A DNA stretch of 45,724 bases from an uncultured Eubacteriales bacterium (GCA_949299615.1 CASGBM010000002.1:1-45724); one strand, 5' to 3'. Positions 32,545 to 42,138 are shown, numbered from the stretch's first letter. The notes: generated by a model from the letters alone, not told the origin. Numbers and translations are program-made.

Positions 32545-33504
32545 TTAAGATTTCTGAATCATGCTGATGTCCCGCGCAATTGGTTCATTAAATATCATGT
32601 GAACAAATACATCTTTTTTCTTTCCCTCAATTAAAAACTGTACTTTATCTACATTGGACAACTCTGTGAGGGAATTGACAATAGAATATACCGTAAGCTG
32701 TTCTGCTGATGTTCCGCCATTATATTTTGTAATAAACTCATCCGACAGATTGACAAAACAAACGCCGTCTTTAATTTCTACCGACCGCACTTTGGTTTCT
32801 GCCGGAATGGTCCGGTATCGTTTGTCTTGCTGCGGACCCTTAATCAGCTCCGTTACGATCAGCTTTTCCATCGATTCGCCTTTTGGAACTTTTACCCGGC
32901 GAATTTCCCGTACCAAGCAGCTGGCGTCAGCGTCGCTGAAATACAGCGTAATATTGGCCTCATCCTGCATCAATGCATCTGCATCAAATACAAGGTCGTT
33001 CTCTTTCACTCCGCTGGCAGTTCCTCCCTCTGAATTTTCATCGTCTAAAACCAGGGGCGTCCCCTCAACCAAAATGTTCACATTTCCGATTCCGGGAACG
33101 GAACAAAGCGATTTTACAATAGAGGCCGAAGCCAAAACATCTAAAATGTTTTCTTCATTATAAAATTCTTTAGAGACATTTACCGTGGCAGTTCCTTTTT
33201 CAACGGAAATGCCCAGCAAACTGGTTCCGGCACGGATGACACGTCTGTTTTCCGGCTGTTTTGGCCCCGCTAAAAGCTGATCCATAACATATTTCGGCAA
33301 GTCTTCCTGTTTTACATCTTTGACAGAAATGGTTTCTTCGGTAAGAGCCGTTCCATCTTTATTGCCAAAGTAGAGGTTTATTTCGTCCTGTGTCTCTCCC
33401 GCCGTTTCCGGCGCCTGGCCGCTGTTTGAACGCATACAGCCGCTGCATAACACTAATATCAAAGAAAGCAGCAAAATTGCCGCAGTCCGTTTTTTCATTC
33501 GCAT
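32545..33504 (-). CDS. Lipoprotein with two GerMN domains
   Basis: 319 residues from the ATG at 33504, which has AGGAGG 7 bases upstream. A lipobox LCSGC at about residues 17-21 makes it a lipoprotein. Two GerMN repeats follow (about 45-155 and 190-310), each with a pattern like INLYFGNKDG...LTEET and a later VNVSKEF or VNLSDEF. GerM of Bacillus is needed for sporulation and germination. The role here is inferred from domain content only. Confidence 0.82.
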   Translation of the reverse strand: MRMKKRTAAILLLSLILVLCSGCMRSNSGQAPETAGETQDEINLYFGNKDGTALTEETISVKDVKQEDLPKYVMDQLLAGPKQPENRRVIRAGTSLLGISVEKGTATVNVSKEFYNEENILDVLASASIVKSLCSVPGIGNVNILVEGTPLVLDDENSEGGTASGVKENDLVFDADALMQDEANITLYFSDADASCLVREIRRVKVPKGESMEKLIVTELIKGPQQDKRYRTIPAETKVRSVEIKDGVCFVNLSDEFITKYNGGTSAEQLTVYSIVNSLTELSNVDKVQFLIEGKKKDVFVHMIFNEPIARDISMIQKS

Positions 33505-33637
33505 GTTTCTTCCTCCTGTTAACGCCGCACAAACCGGGAAAACGAGCCAGACAGGTCTTAAAACATTTGTTAAGACGCGCCGCCTTTTTCTGCCGCTTCC
33601 TTTGCGGTTTGCATTTTTACATATAAAAAACATTTCC

Positions 33638-33708
33638 CTTATGGAAAAGCGCCTTAAGACCGTTAAAAAAGGGGGGATTTAAGATTGTCTTGAGGCGCTT
33701 TTCATAAG
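33638..33708. repeat. 71-bp imperfect hairpin between zapA and the GerMN gene
   Basis: CTTATGGAAAAGCGCCTTAAGAC (33638-33660, given in two parts: CTTATGGAAAAG and CGCCTTAAGAC) pairs with 33687-33708 with one bulge and one mismatch. The loop is 26 bases and holds C6T6 on the minus strand. TGTTTTTT follows on the minus strand, so it may terminate the carD-zapA transcript. Confidence 0.6.
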
Positions 33709-33730
33709 AGTAATAAGATATCAGCAAAAA

Positions 33731-34075
33731 TCAGTTGTTTCTTCCTCCCGGGCGGGATTCTGCATGCTGCGCAGACGCCCTTTGGCGCAGCTGGTCCAGC
33801 TGTGCTTGCAGTTCTTCTACTTTTTTAGTATATTCTATGATTTTTTTTGCAGATTCATCCTCTTTTTTCTTGGATTTAAAATAGTCATCGGCAATGTTAA
33901 TTGCCGTTAACACCGCAACCATTGTCGTACTCATAAAAGAATTCAATCTGCTGATTTTTTTCATCTGCCGATCCACATAGTCGGACACTTCCAGCATATA
34001 CTCTCTGGAATCTTCAGAAACCAAAGTGTAATCCTTGTTTGCAATTTGCACAGTAAGTCTGTTGCGATCCGCCAT
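33731..34075 (-). CDS. zapA: Cell division protein ZapA
   Basis: 114 residues from the ATG at 34075, with GGGAGG upstream. The N-terminal domain reads NRLTVQIANKDYTLVSEDSREYMLEVSDYVD (first part shown: RLTVQIANKDYTL), then a long coiled coil (residues about 70-100), as in Bacillus ZapA, which bundles FtsZ filaments at the division site. It overlaps no gene and starts 20 bases after carD. Confidence 0.88.
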   Translation of the reverse strand: MADRNRLTVQIANKDYTLVSEDSREYMLEVSDYVDRQMKKISRLNSFMSTTMVAVLTAINIADDYFKSKKKEDESAKKIIEYTKKVEELQAQLDQLRQRASAQHAESRPGGRNN

Positions 34076-34094
34076 AGTGTACCTCCCAGCTTTG

Positions 34095-34586
34095 TTATGC
34101 GAGCTGCGCATCAACAATTTCATTCATTATATTTTCAATATCCGTCTGTGTGAGAGATTTGGCAACGACCAATTCACTGACTAATATTTGCTTCGCACTG
34201 TTTAGCATTTTTCGCTCGCCGGTAGAAAGGCCGCGGCTCTTATCCCGAAACATCAAATTTTTCACCACATGTACTACTTCATAAATATTCCCGCTTTTAA
34301 TCCGCGTCATGTTTTCCCGATAACGCTTGTTCCAATTGGGATCCATTTCCGTATGACAATCTTTAAATTCCTTTAACACACGGTCGGCTTCTTCGGTATC
34401 AATTACGTCACGAAGACCGATTTCTTCTGCATGATCCATGGGAATCATCACGCGCATATCGCCAATCGGTATCCTCATGATATAATAATTTTGTACCACT
34501 CCCATAATTTCCCGCTCTTCAATTGCTTCAATGATTCCGGCTCCGTGCATCGGATACACGATTTTGTCGCCTATGCCGTACTTCAT
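34095..34586 (-). CDS. carD: CarD-family transcription regulator (CdnL-like)
   Basis: 163 residues from the ATG at 34586, with AGGAGG 11 bases upstream. The N-terminal RNA-polymerase-interacting Tudor-like domain begins KYGIGDKIVYPMHGAGIIEAIEE (start shown). The helical C-terminal domain (RDKSRGLSTGERKML; AKQILVSELVVAK) binds upstream promoter DNA. CarD proteins stabilise open complexes, for example at rRNA promoters. It is co-directional with zapA. Confidence 0.92.
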   Translation of the reverse strand: MKYGIGDKIVYPMHGAGIIEAIEEREIMGVVQNYYIMRIPIGDMRVMIPMDHAEEIGLRDVIDTEEADRVLKEFKDCHTEMDPNWNKRYRENMTRIKSGNIYEVVHVVKNLMFRDKSRGLSTGERKMLNSAKQILVSELVVAKSLTQTDIENIMNEIVDAQLA

Positions 34587-34742
34587 GTCCCCCAAAACCT
34601 CCTGTAGAGCAACCCCTAAAAACGGCTATATTATGTTACTGTAATCTTTGCTCTTTTTAACCCAAACAGAACAAACATATCTTCCAGCGGTTGTTTATAC
34701 AATCTCCACATTTTCATATGATAATTATAACTACTTTATTTT

Positions 34743-34771
34743 ATTTTATTATAAATTTTAATTCCTGTCAA
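34743..34771 (-). promoter_or_regulatory. Promoter of carD-zapA
   Basis: On the minus strand TTGACA (34766-34771), 17 bases, TAAAAT (34743-34748). It gives a leader of about 150 bases. The remainder of 34587-34987 holds no gene I can support. Confidence 0.75.
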
Positions 34772-34987
34772 GTGTTTGTTCCGATTGGTTTTGTGCCGGG
34801 GCGTTTCTCTCAAGCTTGCTGTTTTTTCCTCTGGTTAAAACACAAAAAGCCGCGTAATTTTTGCCTGTTTTCGTTTAAACTGTTGCCGCGCTCTGCGGGG
34901 AAAGTGCAACAACATAAATGGATCGCAAAAGCACAAAGGTGATACGAAACCAAAAGTTCGTGCAAAACCAAAGCAAATAAAAATTTC

Positions 34988-36274
34988 CTATTTTTCTGCC
35001 GAACCGTTTTCCATCATTCTGCTGACCGCACAAAGCACTGCAAGTTTTCCGCTTTCATATGTCAGGCCGCCCTGCATATAGGCAATATATGGCTTACGAA
35101 GCGGACCGTCTGCAGATATTTCAATGCTTGCGCCGGACACAAACGTCCCCGCCGCCATAATCACCTGGTTTTCATAACCCGGCATATCCCACGGCTCCGG
35201 CGTAACATATGAATCCACCGGCGAACCTGCCTGAATCCCCTCGCAAAACGCGCAAAGTTTCTGCGCGCTGCCAAGCTTTACCGCCTGGATAATATCCCCA
35301 CGTGCATCATCGGATGCCGGGCATACTTCATAGCCCAAAAGCTCCAGCATTTTCGCAGTCAAAAGCGCCGTTTTCATGCTTTCTGCCACCGTGTGCGGCG
35401 CCAGGAAAAACCCCTGGTACATACTGCGGTTCATGCCAAGGCTTGCGCCGACCTCTGCTCCGATTCCGGGAGAAGTGAGCCGGTATGAAACCTGCTCGAT
35501 GAGGTTCTTTTTCCCCGCGATATACGCTCCCGTCAACGCAAGACCGCCGCCGGGATTTTTAATCAGCGAACCGACAACCAAATCTGCACCTGCCTGGCAG
35601 GGCTCCTGCCGCTCGGCAAACTCCCCGTAGCAATTGTCCACCATGCAGATGATGTCCGGATTTACCGCTTTTGCACACTCACAAATGGCGCGGATGTCCG
35701 AAATTAAAAGGGACTTCCTCCAGTCATAGCCTTTCGAGCGCTGAATTTCGATCAGCTTAACCTCCGGCGTAATGGCTTTTCGGATTGCCGCAAGGTCCGG
35801 AGAGCCGTCGGGCAAAAGAGCCACCTCGCGGTAGGAAACTCCCCAGTCGGCTAAGGAGCCGTTCCCCTCTCCGCGGATTCCGATGACCTCCTCCAGCGTG
35901 TCATACGGGTGTCCCGTCACGGAAAGCATGACATCACCGGGCCGAAGCACGCCAAACAGGCAGACCGATAGCGCGTGCGTGCCCGAAACAATGCTGTGCC
36001 GCACCAGCGCAGCTTCTGCGCCGAAGACGTCGGCATAGACTGCATCGAGCGTGTCGCGGCCGACGTCGTCATAGCCGTAGCCGGTGGTAAGCCCCAGGTG
36101 CTGTTCGCTGATTCTGTGCCTGCGAAAAGCAGAAAGCACCTTTGCCTGGTTATATGCCGCGGTCTCCGCTATTTGGTCAAACGCCTCTTTAAGCTCTGCT
36201 TCTGCCTGCCGCATCAGCGCCAAAACCTCCGGATGAATCTGATATTCTTTTTGTAGCAATTCCTGATAATCCAT
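34988..36274 (-). CDS. Methionine gamma-lyase family / aluminium-resistance-type PLP protein
   Basis: 428 residues from the ATG at 36274 (GGTTGGAG upstream). It is a PLP-dependent enzyme of the YnbB/aluminium-resistance family: SGTHALSVCLFGVLRPGD near residue 80, IQRSKGYDWRKS near 190, VDNCYGEF near 225, and the PLP lysine in SLIKNPGGG near 250. Members are annotated as methionine gamma-lyase family, but the reaction is not firmly established. It is separated by 173 bases from the ACT-domain gene and may have its own promoter. Confidence 0.85.
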   Translation of the reverse strand: MDYQELLQKEYQIHPEVLALMRQAEAELKEAFDQIAETAAYNQAKVLSAFRRHRISEQHLGLTTGYGYDDVGRDTLDAVYADVFGAEAALVRHSIVSGTHALSVCLFGVLRPGDVMLSVTGHPYDTLEEVIGIRGEGNGSLADWGVSYREVALLPDGSPDLAAIRKAITPEVKLIEIQRSKGYDWRKSLLISDIRAICECAKAVNPDIICMVDNCYGEFAERQEPCQAGADLVVGSLIKNPGGGLALTGAYIAGKKNLIEQVSYRLTSPGIGAEVGASLGMNRSMYQGFFLAPHTVAESMKTALLTAKMLELLGYEVCPASDDARGDIIQAVKLGSAQKLCAFCEGIQAGSPVDSYVTPEPWDMPGYENQVIMAAGTFVSGASIEISADGPLRKPYIAYMQGGLTYESGKLAVLCAVSRMMENGSAEK

Positions 36275-36447
36275 TTTCTCCAACCTTTCAAGGATTTTTC
36301 CGCACAGCTGCGGCCTTTTTATCCGAGAAAAAGGACCGGCACAAACCACCGATTTGCGCGGTTGTCTGGCTGATCCTTTTGTGAATACGTTCGTTTCAAG
36401 CGCGCGCGTCTGCTTTTTCTAAACAAACGCCGCAGATATAAAAATAT

Positions 36448-36882
36448 TTACAGTTCGTAAACTTCTTTCGACGGAACGACGCGGACGCCTCCCTCTGTCA
36501 GTGCTTTGACGGCTTGCTCCGCATTATCCGATTTCAAAATGACATACGCTTCGTTTTCCCGTTTGCTGACAAAAGCGTACATATACTCCACCGCCACACC
36601 GGCATCGCGAAGCAGCACCAGCGCACTGTTTAAGCCGGAGGGTTTGTCATCAATTTCAACTACAATTACGTCTGTTGACTTTACGGTTATTTCATTTTCT
36701 TTGAGTACGGCAAGCGCCTTGTCCGGATCCTGCACAATCAGGCGAAGGATTCCGAAATCCGTAGTATCCGCGATGGACAGCGCGCGAATATTAATTCCGT
36801 TTTTTGCAAGAATTTCTGTCACTTTGGAAAGCTTTCCTCTTGCATTTTCCACGAAGACTGAAATCTGTTTTACTAACATCAT
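36448..36882 (-). CDS. Tandem ACT-domain regulatory protein of the aryl-acid operon
   Basis: 144 residues made of two ACT domains (about 1-70, beginning VKQISVFVENARGKLSKVTEIL, and 72-144). ACT domains bind amino acids. The position next to paaK and iorAB suggests it senses an aromatic amino acid and modulates the ligase or oxidoreductase. A hairpin CCGGGC-GCA-GCCCGG (36905-36919) lies in the gap after paaK. GGAGC precedes the ATG pair. Confidence 0.85.
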   Translation of the reverse strand: MMLVKQISVFVENARGKLSKVTEILAKNGINIRALSIADTTDFGILRLIVQDPDKALAVLKENEITVKSTDVIVVEIDDKPSGLNSALVLLRDAGVAVEYMYAFVSKRENEAYVILKSDNAEQAVKALTEGGVRVVPSKEVYEL

Positions 36883-36941
36883 AAAAATCAGCTCCTTCTT
36901 TGTTCCGGGCTGCGCCCGGTTATTTTATTTCTGCCGCCGCA

Positions 36942-38246
36942 TTATTTCTTTCTTTTATCAATAACACGCACAGCTTTTCCTTCGCTTCTTGAAATGCTTT
37001 TCGGCTCAACCAGCTTGATTTTTGTTGCCAAGCCCAGAGCGCTCTTTAGTTTTTCGAAAATTTCTTTTTCCAGTTTTTCCAGCTGCTTCACTTCGTCTGA
37101 GAAGAACTGTTCGGTCATTTCCACCTGTACCTCGAGCGTATCGCGCGTCCCTTCGCGGTCCACAATCAGCATATAGTGCGGCGCAACATCGGTAATATCC
37201 AAAAGCGCGCTTTCCACCTGCGACGGGAATACGTTTACACCGCGGATGATCATCATGTCGTCCGATCTGCCCTGAATCTTCTTCATTCGCGCCAGCGTAC
37301 GGCCGCAGGCACAGGCCTCGTGCGTGATGCTTGTGATATCGCGCGTGCGGTAACGCATCATCGGCATACCCTCTTTGGTCACGCAGGTAAATACCAGTTC
37401 GCCCAGTGTGCCGTCCGGCAGGACTTCCCCTGTTTCCGGATCAATAATCTCGGGGATAAAATGGTCTTCATTAATATGAATGCCGCATTCCTGATCACAG
37501 GAAAACGCAACGCCGGGACCGATAATTTCGGTTAAACCATATACATCCACTGTGCGTATATTGAGAAGACGTTCAATTTCGTGCTGCATTTCTACCGTCC
37601 AAGGTTCTGCACCGAACACGCCCGCCTCAAGCTGAAACTCATTAATGTCAAGCCCCATGTCGCGGATCGTCTCGCCGATGTAGAGCGCATAAGACGGCGT
37701 ACAGCAAAGAATCGTTGTGCCCATATCGTGCATCAGGCGAATCTGCCGCTCCGTGTTTCCCGAAGAAGTCGGCAGCGCCATCGCGCCCATAGTCTGCGCC
37801 CCATAGTGCGCGCCAAGACCGCCGGTAAACAGCCCGTAGCCATATGAGGACTGCACAACAGAATTCTCATCACCGCCGGCAGCCGTTAAGGTCCGCGCCA
37901 TAACCTCGCCCCAGATTGCAAGGTCATTTTTGGTGTAGCCGGCAACAATCTGTTTTCCTGTTGTGCCGCTGGTTGCATGGATTTCAACAATATCTTTGTT
38001 CGGACGCGCGAACAACCCGTAAGGATAGGCTTCTCTCAGATCCTGCTTGCTGGTAAACGGCAAAAGGTGCAGATCATCCACCGAACGGATATCTTCCGGC
38101 TTCACACCCGCCTGATCCATTTTTTCCCGATAGTAAGGCACGCTGTCATATACTTCCTTTATTTTGCTGCACAGCCGCTCGCTTTGCAGCGAATGCATTT
38201 GTTCCCGGCTCATACATTCCGCTTCCGGGTTCCAATATTTTGCCAT
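36942..38246 (-). CDS. paaK: Phenylacetate-CoA ligase family protein (copy 1)
   Basis: 434 residues from the ATG at 38246, with AAGGAG upstream. The AMP-binding motif is ATSGTTGK (91-98). Also present are YGLTEIIGPGV near 250, MMRYRTRDI near 320 and the C-terminal lid GRSDDMMIIRGVNVFPSQVE. It activates arylacetates to CoA thioesters with ATP, or runs in reverse to make ATP from aryl-acetyl-CoA. It follows iorB by 84 bases and is the second ligase of the operon. Confidence 0.92.
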   Translation of the reverse strand: MAKYWNPEAECMSREQMHSLQSERLCSKIKEVYDSVPYYREKMDQAGVKPEDIRSVDDLHLLPFTSKQDLREAYPYGLFARPNKDIVEIHATSGTTGKQIVAGYTKNDLAIWGEVMARTLTAAGGDENSVVQSSYGYGLFTGGLGAHYGAQTMGAMALPTSSGNTERQIRLMHDMGTTILCCTPSYALYIGETIRDMGLDINEFQLEAGVFGAEPWTVEMQHEIERLLNIRTVDVYGLTEIIGPGVAFSCDQECGIHINEDHFIPEIIDPETGEVLPDGTLGELVFTCVTKEGMPMMRYRTRDITSITHEACACGRTLARMKKIQGRSDDMMIIRGVNVFPSQVESALLDITDVAPHYMLIVDREGTRDTLEVQVEMTEQFFSDEVKQLEKLEKEIFEKLKSALGLATKIKLVEPKSISRSEGKAVRVIDKRKK

Positions 38247-38330
38247 GTTATGCCACTCCTTATTATCAGCCGCATCTTGCTGGTGCGGCAAAATTTACCT
38301 CGTTTCTGCTTTTCTTTCGCGCCAAAATTT

Positions 38331-38909
38331 TTACTCCGCTGCATCGTATCCCAATTGGAACGCTTTCCGGTTCACTTCCAAAAGTTTTGCCGGCACGGTC
38401 TGTTCCACGGCCTTTTCCCATTCTTCTTTTGAAATATTCGTATGCTTTGCCATCACGCCGATCAAAACCACATTCGTTGCCTTAATATTTCCGGCTTCTT
38501 TGGCCAAGGCAAGCGCATCGCACGCCGTAATAGAAACGCCCATTTTTTCCATTTTTTCTAAAATATCGGAGGGATACTCCGCGGCGCCGGTGATTACCGG
38601 CATGGGATCGGTTTCCTGGGTATTAATAATATATTTTCCGCCTTGTTTTAAATACGGCAGGTAGCGGTATGCTTCCAGCTTTTCAAACGCTAAAATCAAG
38701 TCCGCTTCGCCTTCGCCGATGATCGGTGATGCCACTTTTTCTCCGTAGCGCACATAGGTAACCACGCTTCCGCCGCGCTGGCTCATTCCGTGCACCTCAG
38801 AAAGTTTCACATCAACGCCGAGATTGATTGCGGCCGCGCCGATGATCCGGCTGGCAAGCAGCGTACCCTGTCCGCCGACTCCGACTATCATAATATTCAT
38901 GTTCTTCAT
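38331..38909 (-). CDS. iorB: Indolepyruvate:ferredoxin oxidoreductase, beta subunit
   Basis: 192 residues, the usual IorB length. The gamma-type pyruvate-ferredoxin-oxidoreductase fold shows MIVGVGGQGTLLASRIIG at the N terminus and SEVHGMSQRGGSVVTYVRYG near residue 37. It pairs with IorA to convert aryl pyruvates, CoA and oxidised ferredoxin into aryl-acetyl-CoA, CO2 and reduced ferredoxin. It is separated from iorA by an unusual 161-base gap. Confidence 0.95.
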   Translation of the reverse strand: MKNMNIMIVGVGGQGTLLASRIIGAAAINLGVDVKLSEVHGMSQRGGSVVTYVRYGEKVASPIIGEGEADLILAFEKLEAYRYLPYLKQGGKYIINTQETDPMPVITGAAEYPSDILEKMEKMGVSITACDALALAKEAGNIKATNVVLIGVMAKHTNISKEEWEKAVEQTVPAKLLEVNRKAFQLGYDAAE

Positions 38910-38945
38910 CCTTTCAAACTCCGTCTGACCCGTCTTTTTAACAAC

Positions 38946-38965
38946 AGAAAAAATTGCGCAGCAAT
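38946..38965 (-). terminator. Terminator-like hairpin between iorA and iorB
   Basis: On the minus strand AAATTGC-TGC-GCAATTT followed by TTTCTG, within the 38910-39070 gap. The stem is short (7 bp), so partial termination or RNA processing is more plausible than full termination. The rest of the gap shows no gene. Confidence 0.4.
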
Positions 38966-39070
38966 TTCTTCACACCGCTAAAAGCTCGCAAAGAGGAAAG
39001 CGTTTCCCGCCGTTTGCTTGAAGAAAGCGGAAAGCGCCGCCCAAAAGGCAGAGGGAACTTCTTTGCAAAA

Positions 39071-40804
39071 TTATTTCACGCGTTCAATCGCGCCGAATTT
39101 ACAAACATTCGGGCAAAGTCCGCACCCAACGCACAGGGTTTCATCAATCTGCGGACCCTTTTTCTTAAGCGAAATCGCCGGACAGCCCAGCTTCATGCAC
39201 ATTTTGCAGTTTTTACATTTATCATTAATGACATAAAGCCCGGAATACCCCGCCTTTTTAATCAGCGCGCAGGGACGCTGCGCAATAATCACAGACGGTT
39301 CTTCCGCCGCAATTTCTTCCTTCACAATTTTCTCAAACTTGTCAACATCAAACGGGTCGGCAATCACCACGCGGTCCACACCAACGGCATGGCACAATTG
39401 TTCCAAATCGACCTGGCGTGTCGGCTCGTTGCGAATCGTAAATCCGGTGGATGGGTTTTGCTGGTGTCCCGTCATGCCGGTGATGGAATTATCCAAAATA
39501 ATCGTGGTGGTTGTGCCTTTGTTATACACCACATCAATCAAACCCGTAATTCCGGAATGAACGAAAGTAGAATCGCCCAGCACCGCAACCGTTTTGCGCG
39601 CAAACTCCCTGCCGCGCGCTTTTTCCATTCCGTGCGCGCCGGTGATACTGCCGCCCATGCAAACGATGGTGTCAATGCTCGCCAGCGGCTTTGCACAGCC
39701 CAAAGAGTAGCAGCCGATGTCACCTGCCACCGTAAGCCCCAGCTTGGACAGCACATAAAACACGCCCCTGTGCGAACAGCCCGGGCACATCACCGGCGGA
39801 CGCACCGGCACATCTTCCTCTGCACAAAGGAGCTTCGGCGCTTTTTCCCCTAGGATTTTCTCTTTCAAAAGCGCAGCGCTGTATTCGCCAATCATGGTAA
39901 ATGCTTCTTTTCCAATCACTTTCACGCCGATCGAACGGCAAAACGTTTCAATTACCGGATCGAGCTGCTCTGCGACATAAACTTTTTCCACTTTCGACGC
40001 AAAATCACGAATCAATTGCTCCGGCAGGGGATTCACCATGCCGAGCTTTAAAATAGACGCATTGGGGCACGCTTCGCAGGCATATTGATACGAAATGCCC
40101 GCGGCAATGATCCCAATTTTTTTATCTTTAATCCATACCTGATTCAGATCCGTGGTTTCTGCAAACGCCGCCAGTTTTTTCGTACGTTCCTCCACCATCA
40201 CATGCTTTGGTTTCGCATTCGCCGGCACCATGACGTTTTTTGCAATATTTTTCTGATATTCACGAAGCGGCACATCTTCGCGCTCACAAAGCTCAACCAG
40301 GCTCTGCGAATGCGCCACACGCGTCGTCAGGCGCAGAATGACTGGCGTATCAAACTGCTCGCTGAGCGCAAACGCCTGTTTTGTAAATTCCTTACACTCG
40401 CTGCTGTCTGCCGGCTCAAGCATCGGCACTTTTGCGCCGATGGCATAGTGCCTCGAATCCTGCTCATTCTGCGAACTGTGCATTCCCGGGTCATCTGCCA
40501 CAACAATGACCAGCCCGGCATTTGCGCCGATATAAGACACCGTAAAGAGAGGGTCTGCCGCCACGTTTAGTCCCACATGCTTCATGGCAGAAAGCGCTCT
40601 GCCGCCCGCGGTTGCCGCGCCGATTGCCGTCTCCACCGCCACCTTTTCATTTGGCGCCCATTCCGCATATATCTCATCATATTTTGCGATAAATTCTGTT
40701 ATTTCCGTACTCGGCGTTCCCGGATAAGACGACGCCACACGGACTCCTGCCTCATAGGCGCCGCGCGCAACCGCTTCGTTGCCGAGCATTAATTTTTTTG
40801 CCAT
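39071..40804 (-). CDS. iorA: Indolepyruvate:ferredoxin oxidoreductase, alpha subunit
   Basis: 577 residues. The N-terminal pyrimidine-binding domain (GNEAVARGAYEAGVRVASSYPGTPSTEI, partly shown: SSYPGTPSTE) is followed by a TPP-binding domain with GDSTFVHSG and DNSITGMTGHQ near residues 405-435. Two C-terminal [4Fe-4S] motifs are CKNCKMCMKLGCP and CVGCGLCPNVCK. It catalyses the ferredoxin-dependent oxidation of indolepyruvate and other aryl pyruvates. It is 38 bases after the second paaK gene. Confidence 0.96.
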   Translation of the reverse strand: MAKKLMLGNEAVARGAYEAGVRVASSYPGTPSTEITEFIAKYDEIYAEWAPNEKVAVETAIGAATAGGRALSAMKHVGLNVAADPLFTVSYIGANAGLVIVVADDPGMHSSQNEQDSRHYAIGAKVPMLEPADSSECKEFTKQAFALSEQFDTPVILRLTTRVAHSQSLVELCEREDVPLREYQKNIAKNVMVPANAKPKHVMVEERTKKLAAFAETTDLNQVWIKDKKIGIIAAGISYQYACEACPNASILKLGMVNPLPEQLIRDFASKVEKVYVAEQLDPVIETFCRSIGVKVIGKEAFTMIGEYSAALLKEKILGEKAPKLLCAEEDVPVRPPVMCPGCSHRGVFYVLSKLGLTVAGDIGCYSLGCAKPLASIDTIVCMGGSITGAHGMEKARGREFARKTVAVLGDSTFVHSGITGLIDVVYNKGTTTTIILDNSITGMTGHQQNPSTGFTIRNEPTRQVDLEQLCHAVGVDRVVIADPFDVDKFEKIVKEEIAAEEPSVIIAQRPCALIKKAGYSGLYVINDKCKNCKMCMKLGCPAISLKKKGPQIDETLCVGCGLCPNVCKFGAIERVK

Positions 40805-40842
40805 GGTTTTCCTTCCTTTCCCGTTCTGCCCGCAGAACTGAG

Positions 40843-42138
40843 TTATCTATTATCAATGACATGTTTTGCTTTTCCGGTGGTTCGTTCAATGGTTTTCGGC
40901 TCAACGAGCTTGACTTTTGCCACCAAACCCAGCACCACATGCAGTTTGTGCTGAATTTCTTTTTCCAGCGCCTCCAGCTTGGAAAAGCTGTCAAGCAGGC
41001 TGTCGTCGGTCAGTTCCACCTGCACTTCCAGCTGGTCGGTATACCCTTTTTTGCTGACAATTAGCTGATAATACGGCCCAATGTGGTTAATCCCCAAAAG
41101 GACACTTTCCACCTGCGACGGGAACACATTGACCCCTTTTATAATCAGCATGTCGTCCGTGCGCCCCTGCATTTTCGCAAGCTTGCGGCTGGTTCTGCCG
41201 CACTCGCACGGCTCGCTGATCAAATAAGAAATATCATGCGTGCGGTATCTCAAAACAGGGATTCCTTCTTTTTTAATCGTTGTAATGACAACCTCGCCCG
41301 GCTTGCCTTCCTCTACGGGTTCGCCGGTCTCCGGATCAATAATTTCAATGATAAAGCAGTCCTCCGCGATATGCTGTCCGTTCTGATAAATACACTCACC
41401 GGCAACGCCCGGCCCCATGACCTCGCTTAAGCCATAGTTTTCTGTAGAAATAATCCCGAGGCGGCTCTCTAAAATCTTGCGCATTTCTTCGGTGTGTCCT
41501 TCGCCTCCGAACATTCCGATTTTTAATTTAATTTCTTCCTTCGGAACGTTCATTTCTTCCAGCACATCGGCAATATGCAGCGCATAAGTCGGTGTGGCAA
41601 TTAAAAGGGTTGTGCCAAAATCACGCATTAGCATAATCTGTTTTTCCGTGTTGCCCGAAGACATGGGAACAACGGTTGCGCCCACTTTTTCCAGACCCTG
41701 ATGCAAGCCAAATCCGCCGGTAAACAAGCCGTAGCCAAACGCCACCTGCGCGATGTCCTCATCACTTCCGCCCACCATATAAACGAGGCGCGCAATCAGG
41801 TCCGACCAGGTGTTCATGTCGTTTCTTGTATAGCCGACAACCTTCGGTTTCCCCGTGGTGCCGCTGGATGCATGAATCCGCACAATTTCCTTCATCGGGC
41901 GCGCAAACATCCCAAAGGGGTAATTATCCCGAAAATCCTCTTTTGTTGTAAACGGAAGTTTTCGCAAATCCTCGAGAGTCTGAATATCCGACGGCTTTAC
42001 CCCCGCCTCGTCCAGCTTATTTTTATAAAACGGTACGCGCTGGTACACGTCCTCCACCGTATGTTTCAGTCTTTCCAGCTGAAGCTTGCGCATCTGCTCT
42101 CTTGGCATGCGCTCAATTTCTTCTTGAAAGTATTTCAT
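40843..42138 (-). CDS. paaK: Phenylacetate-CoA ligase family protein (copy 2)
   Basis: 431 residues. The AMP-binding motif SSGTTGKPK (91-99), YGLSEVMGPGV near 245, LRYRTHDIS near 315 and GRTDDMLIIKGVNVFPSQVE (part shown) match PaaK. It is clearly paralogous to the ligase at 36942-38246 and the pair flank iorAB. The two may differ in substrate (phenyl-, hydroxyphenyl- or indole-acetate) or direction. It starts 42 bases after the symporter gene. Confidence 0.92.
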   Translation of the reverse strand: MKYFQEEIERMPREQMRKLQLERLKHTVEDVYQRVPFYKNKLDEAGVKPSDIQTLEDLRKLPFTTKEDFRDNYPFGMFARPMKEIVRIHASSGTTGKPKVVGYTRNDMNTWSDLIARLVYMVGGSDEDIAQVAFGYGLFTGGFGLHQGLEKVGATVVPMSSGNTEKQIMLMRDFGTTLLIATPTYALHIADVLEEMNVPKEEIKLKIGMFGGEGHTEEMRKILESRLGIISTENYGLSEVMGPGVAGECIYQNGQHIAEDCFIIEIIDPETGEPVEEGKPGEVVITTIKKEGIPVLRYRTHDISYLISEPCECGRTSRKLAKMQGRTDDMLIIKGVNVFPSQVESVLLGINHIGPYYQLIVSKKGYTDQLEVQVELTDDSLLDSFSKLEALEKEIQHKLHVVLGLVAKVKLVEPKTIERTTGKAKHVIDNR

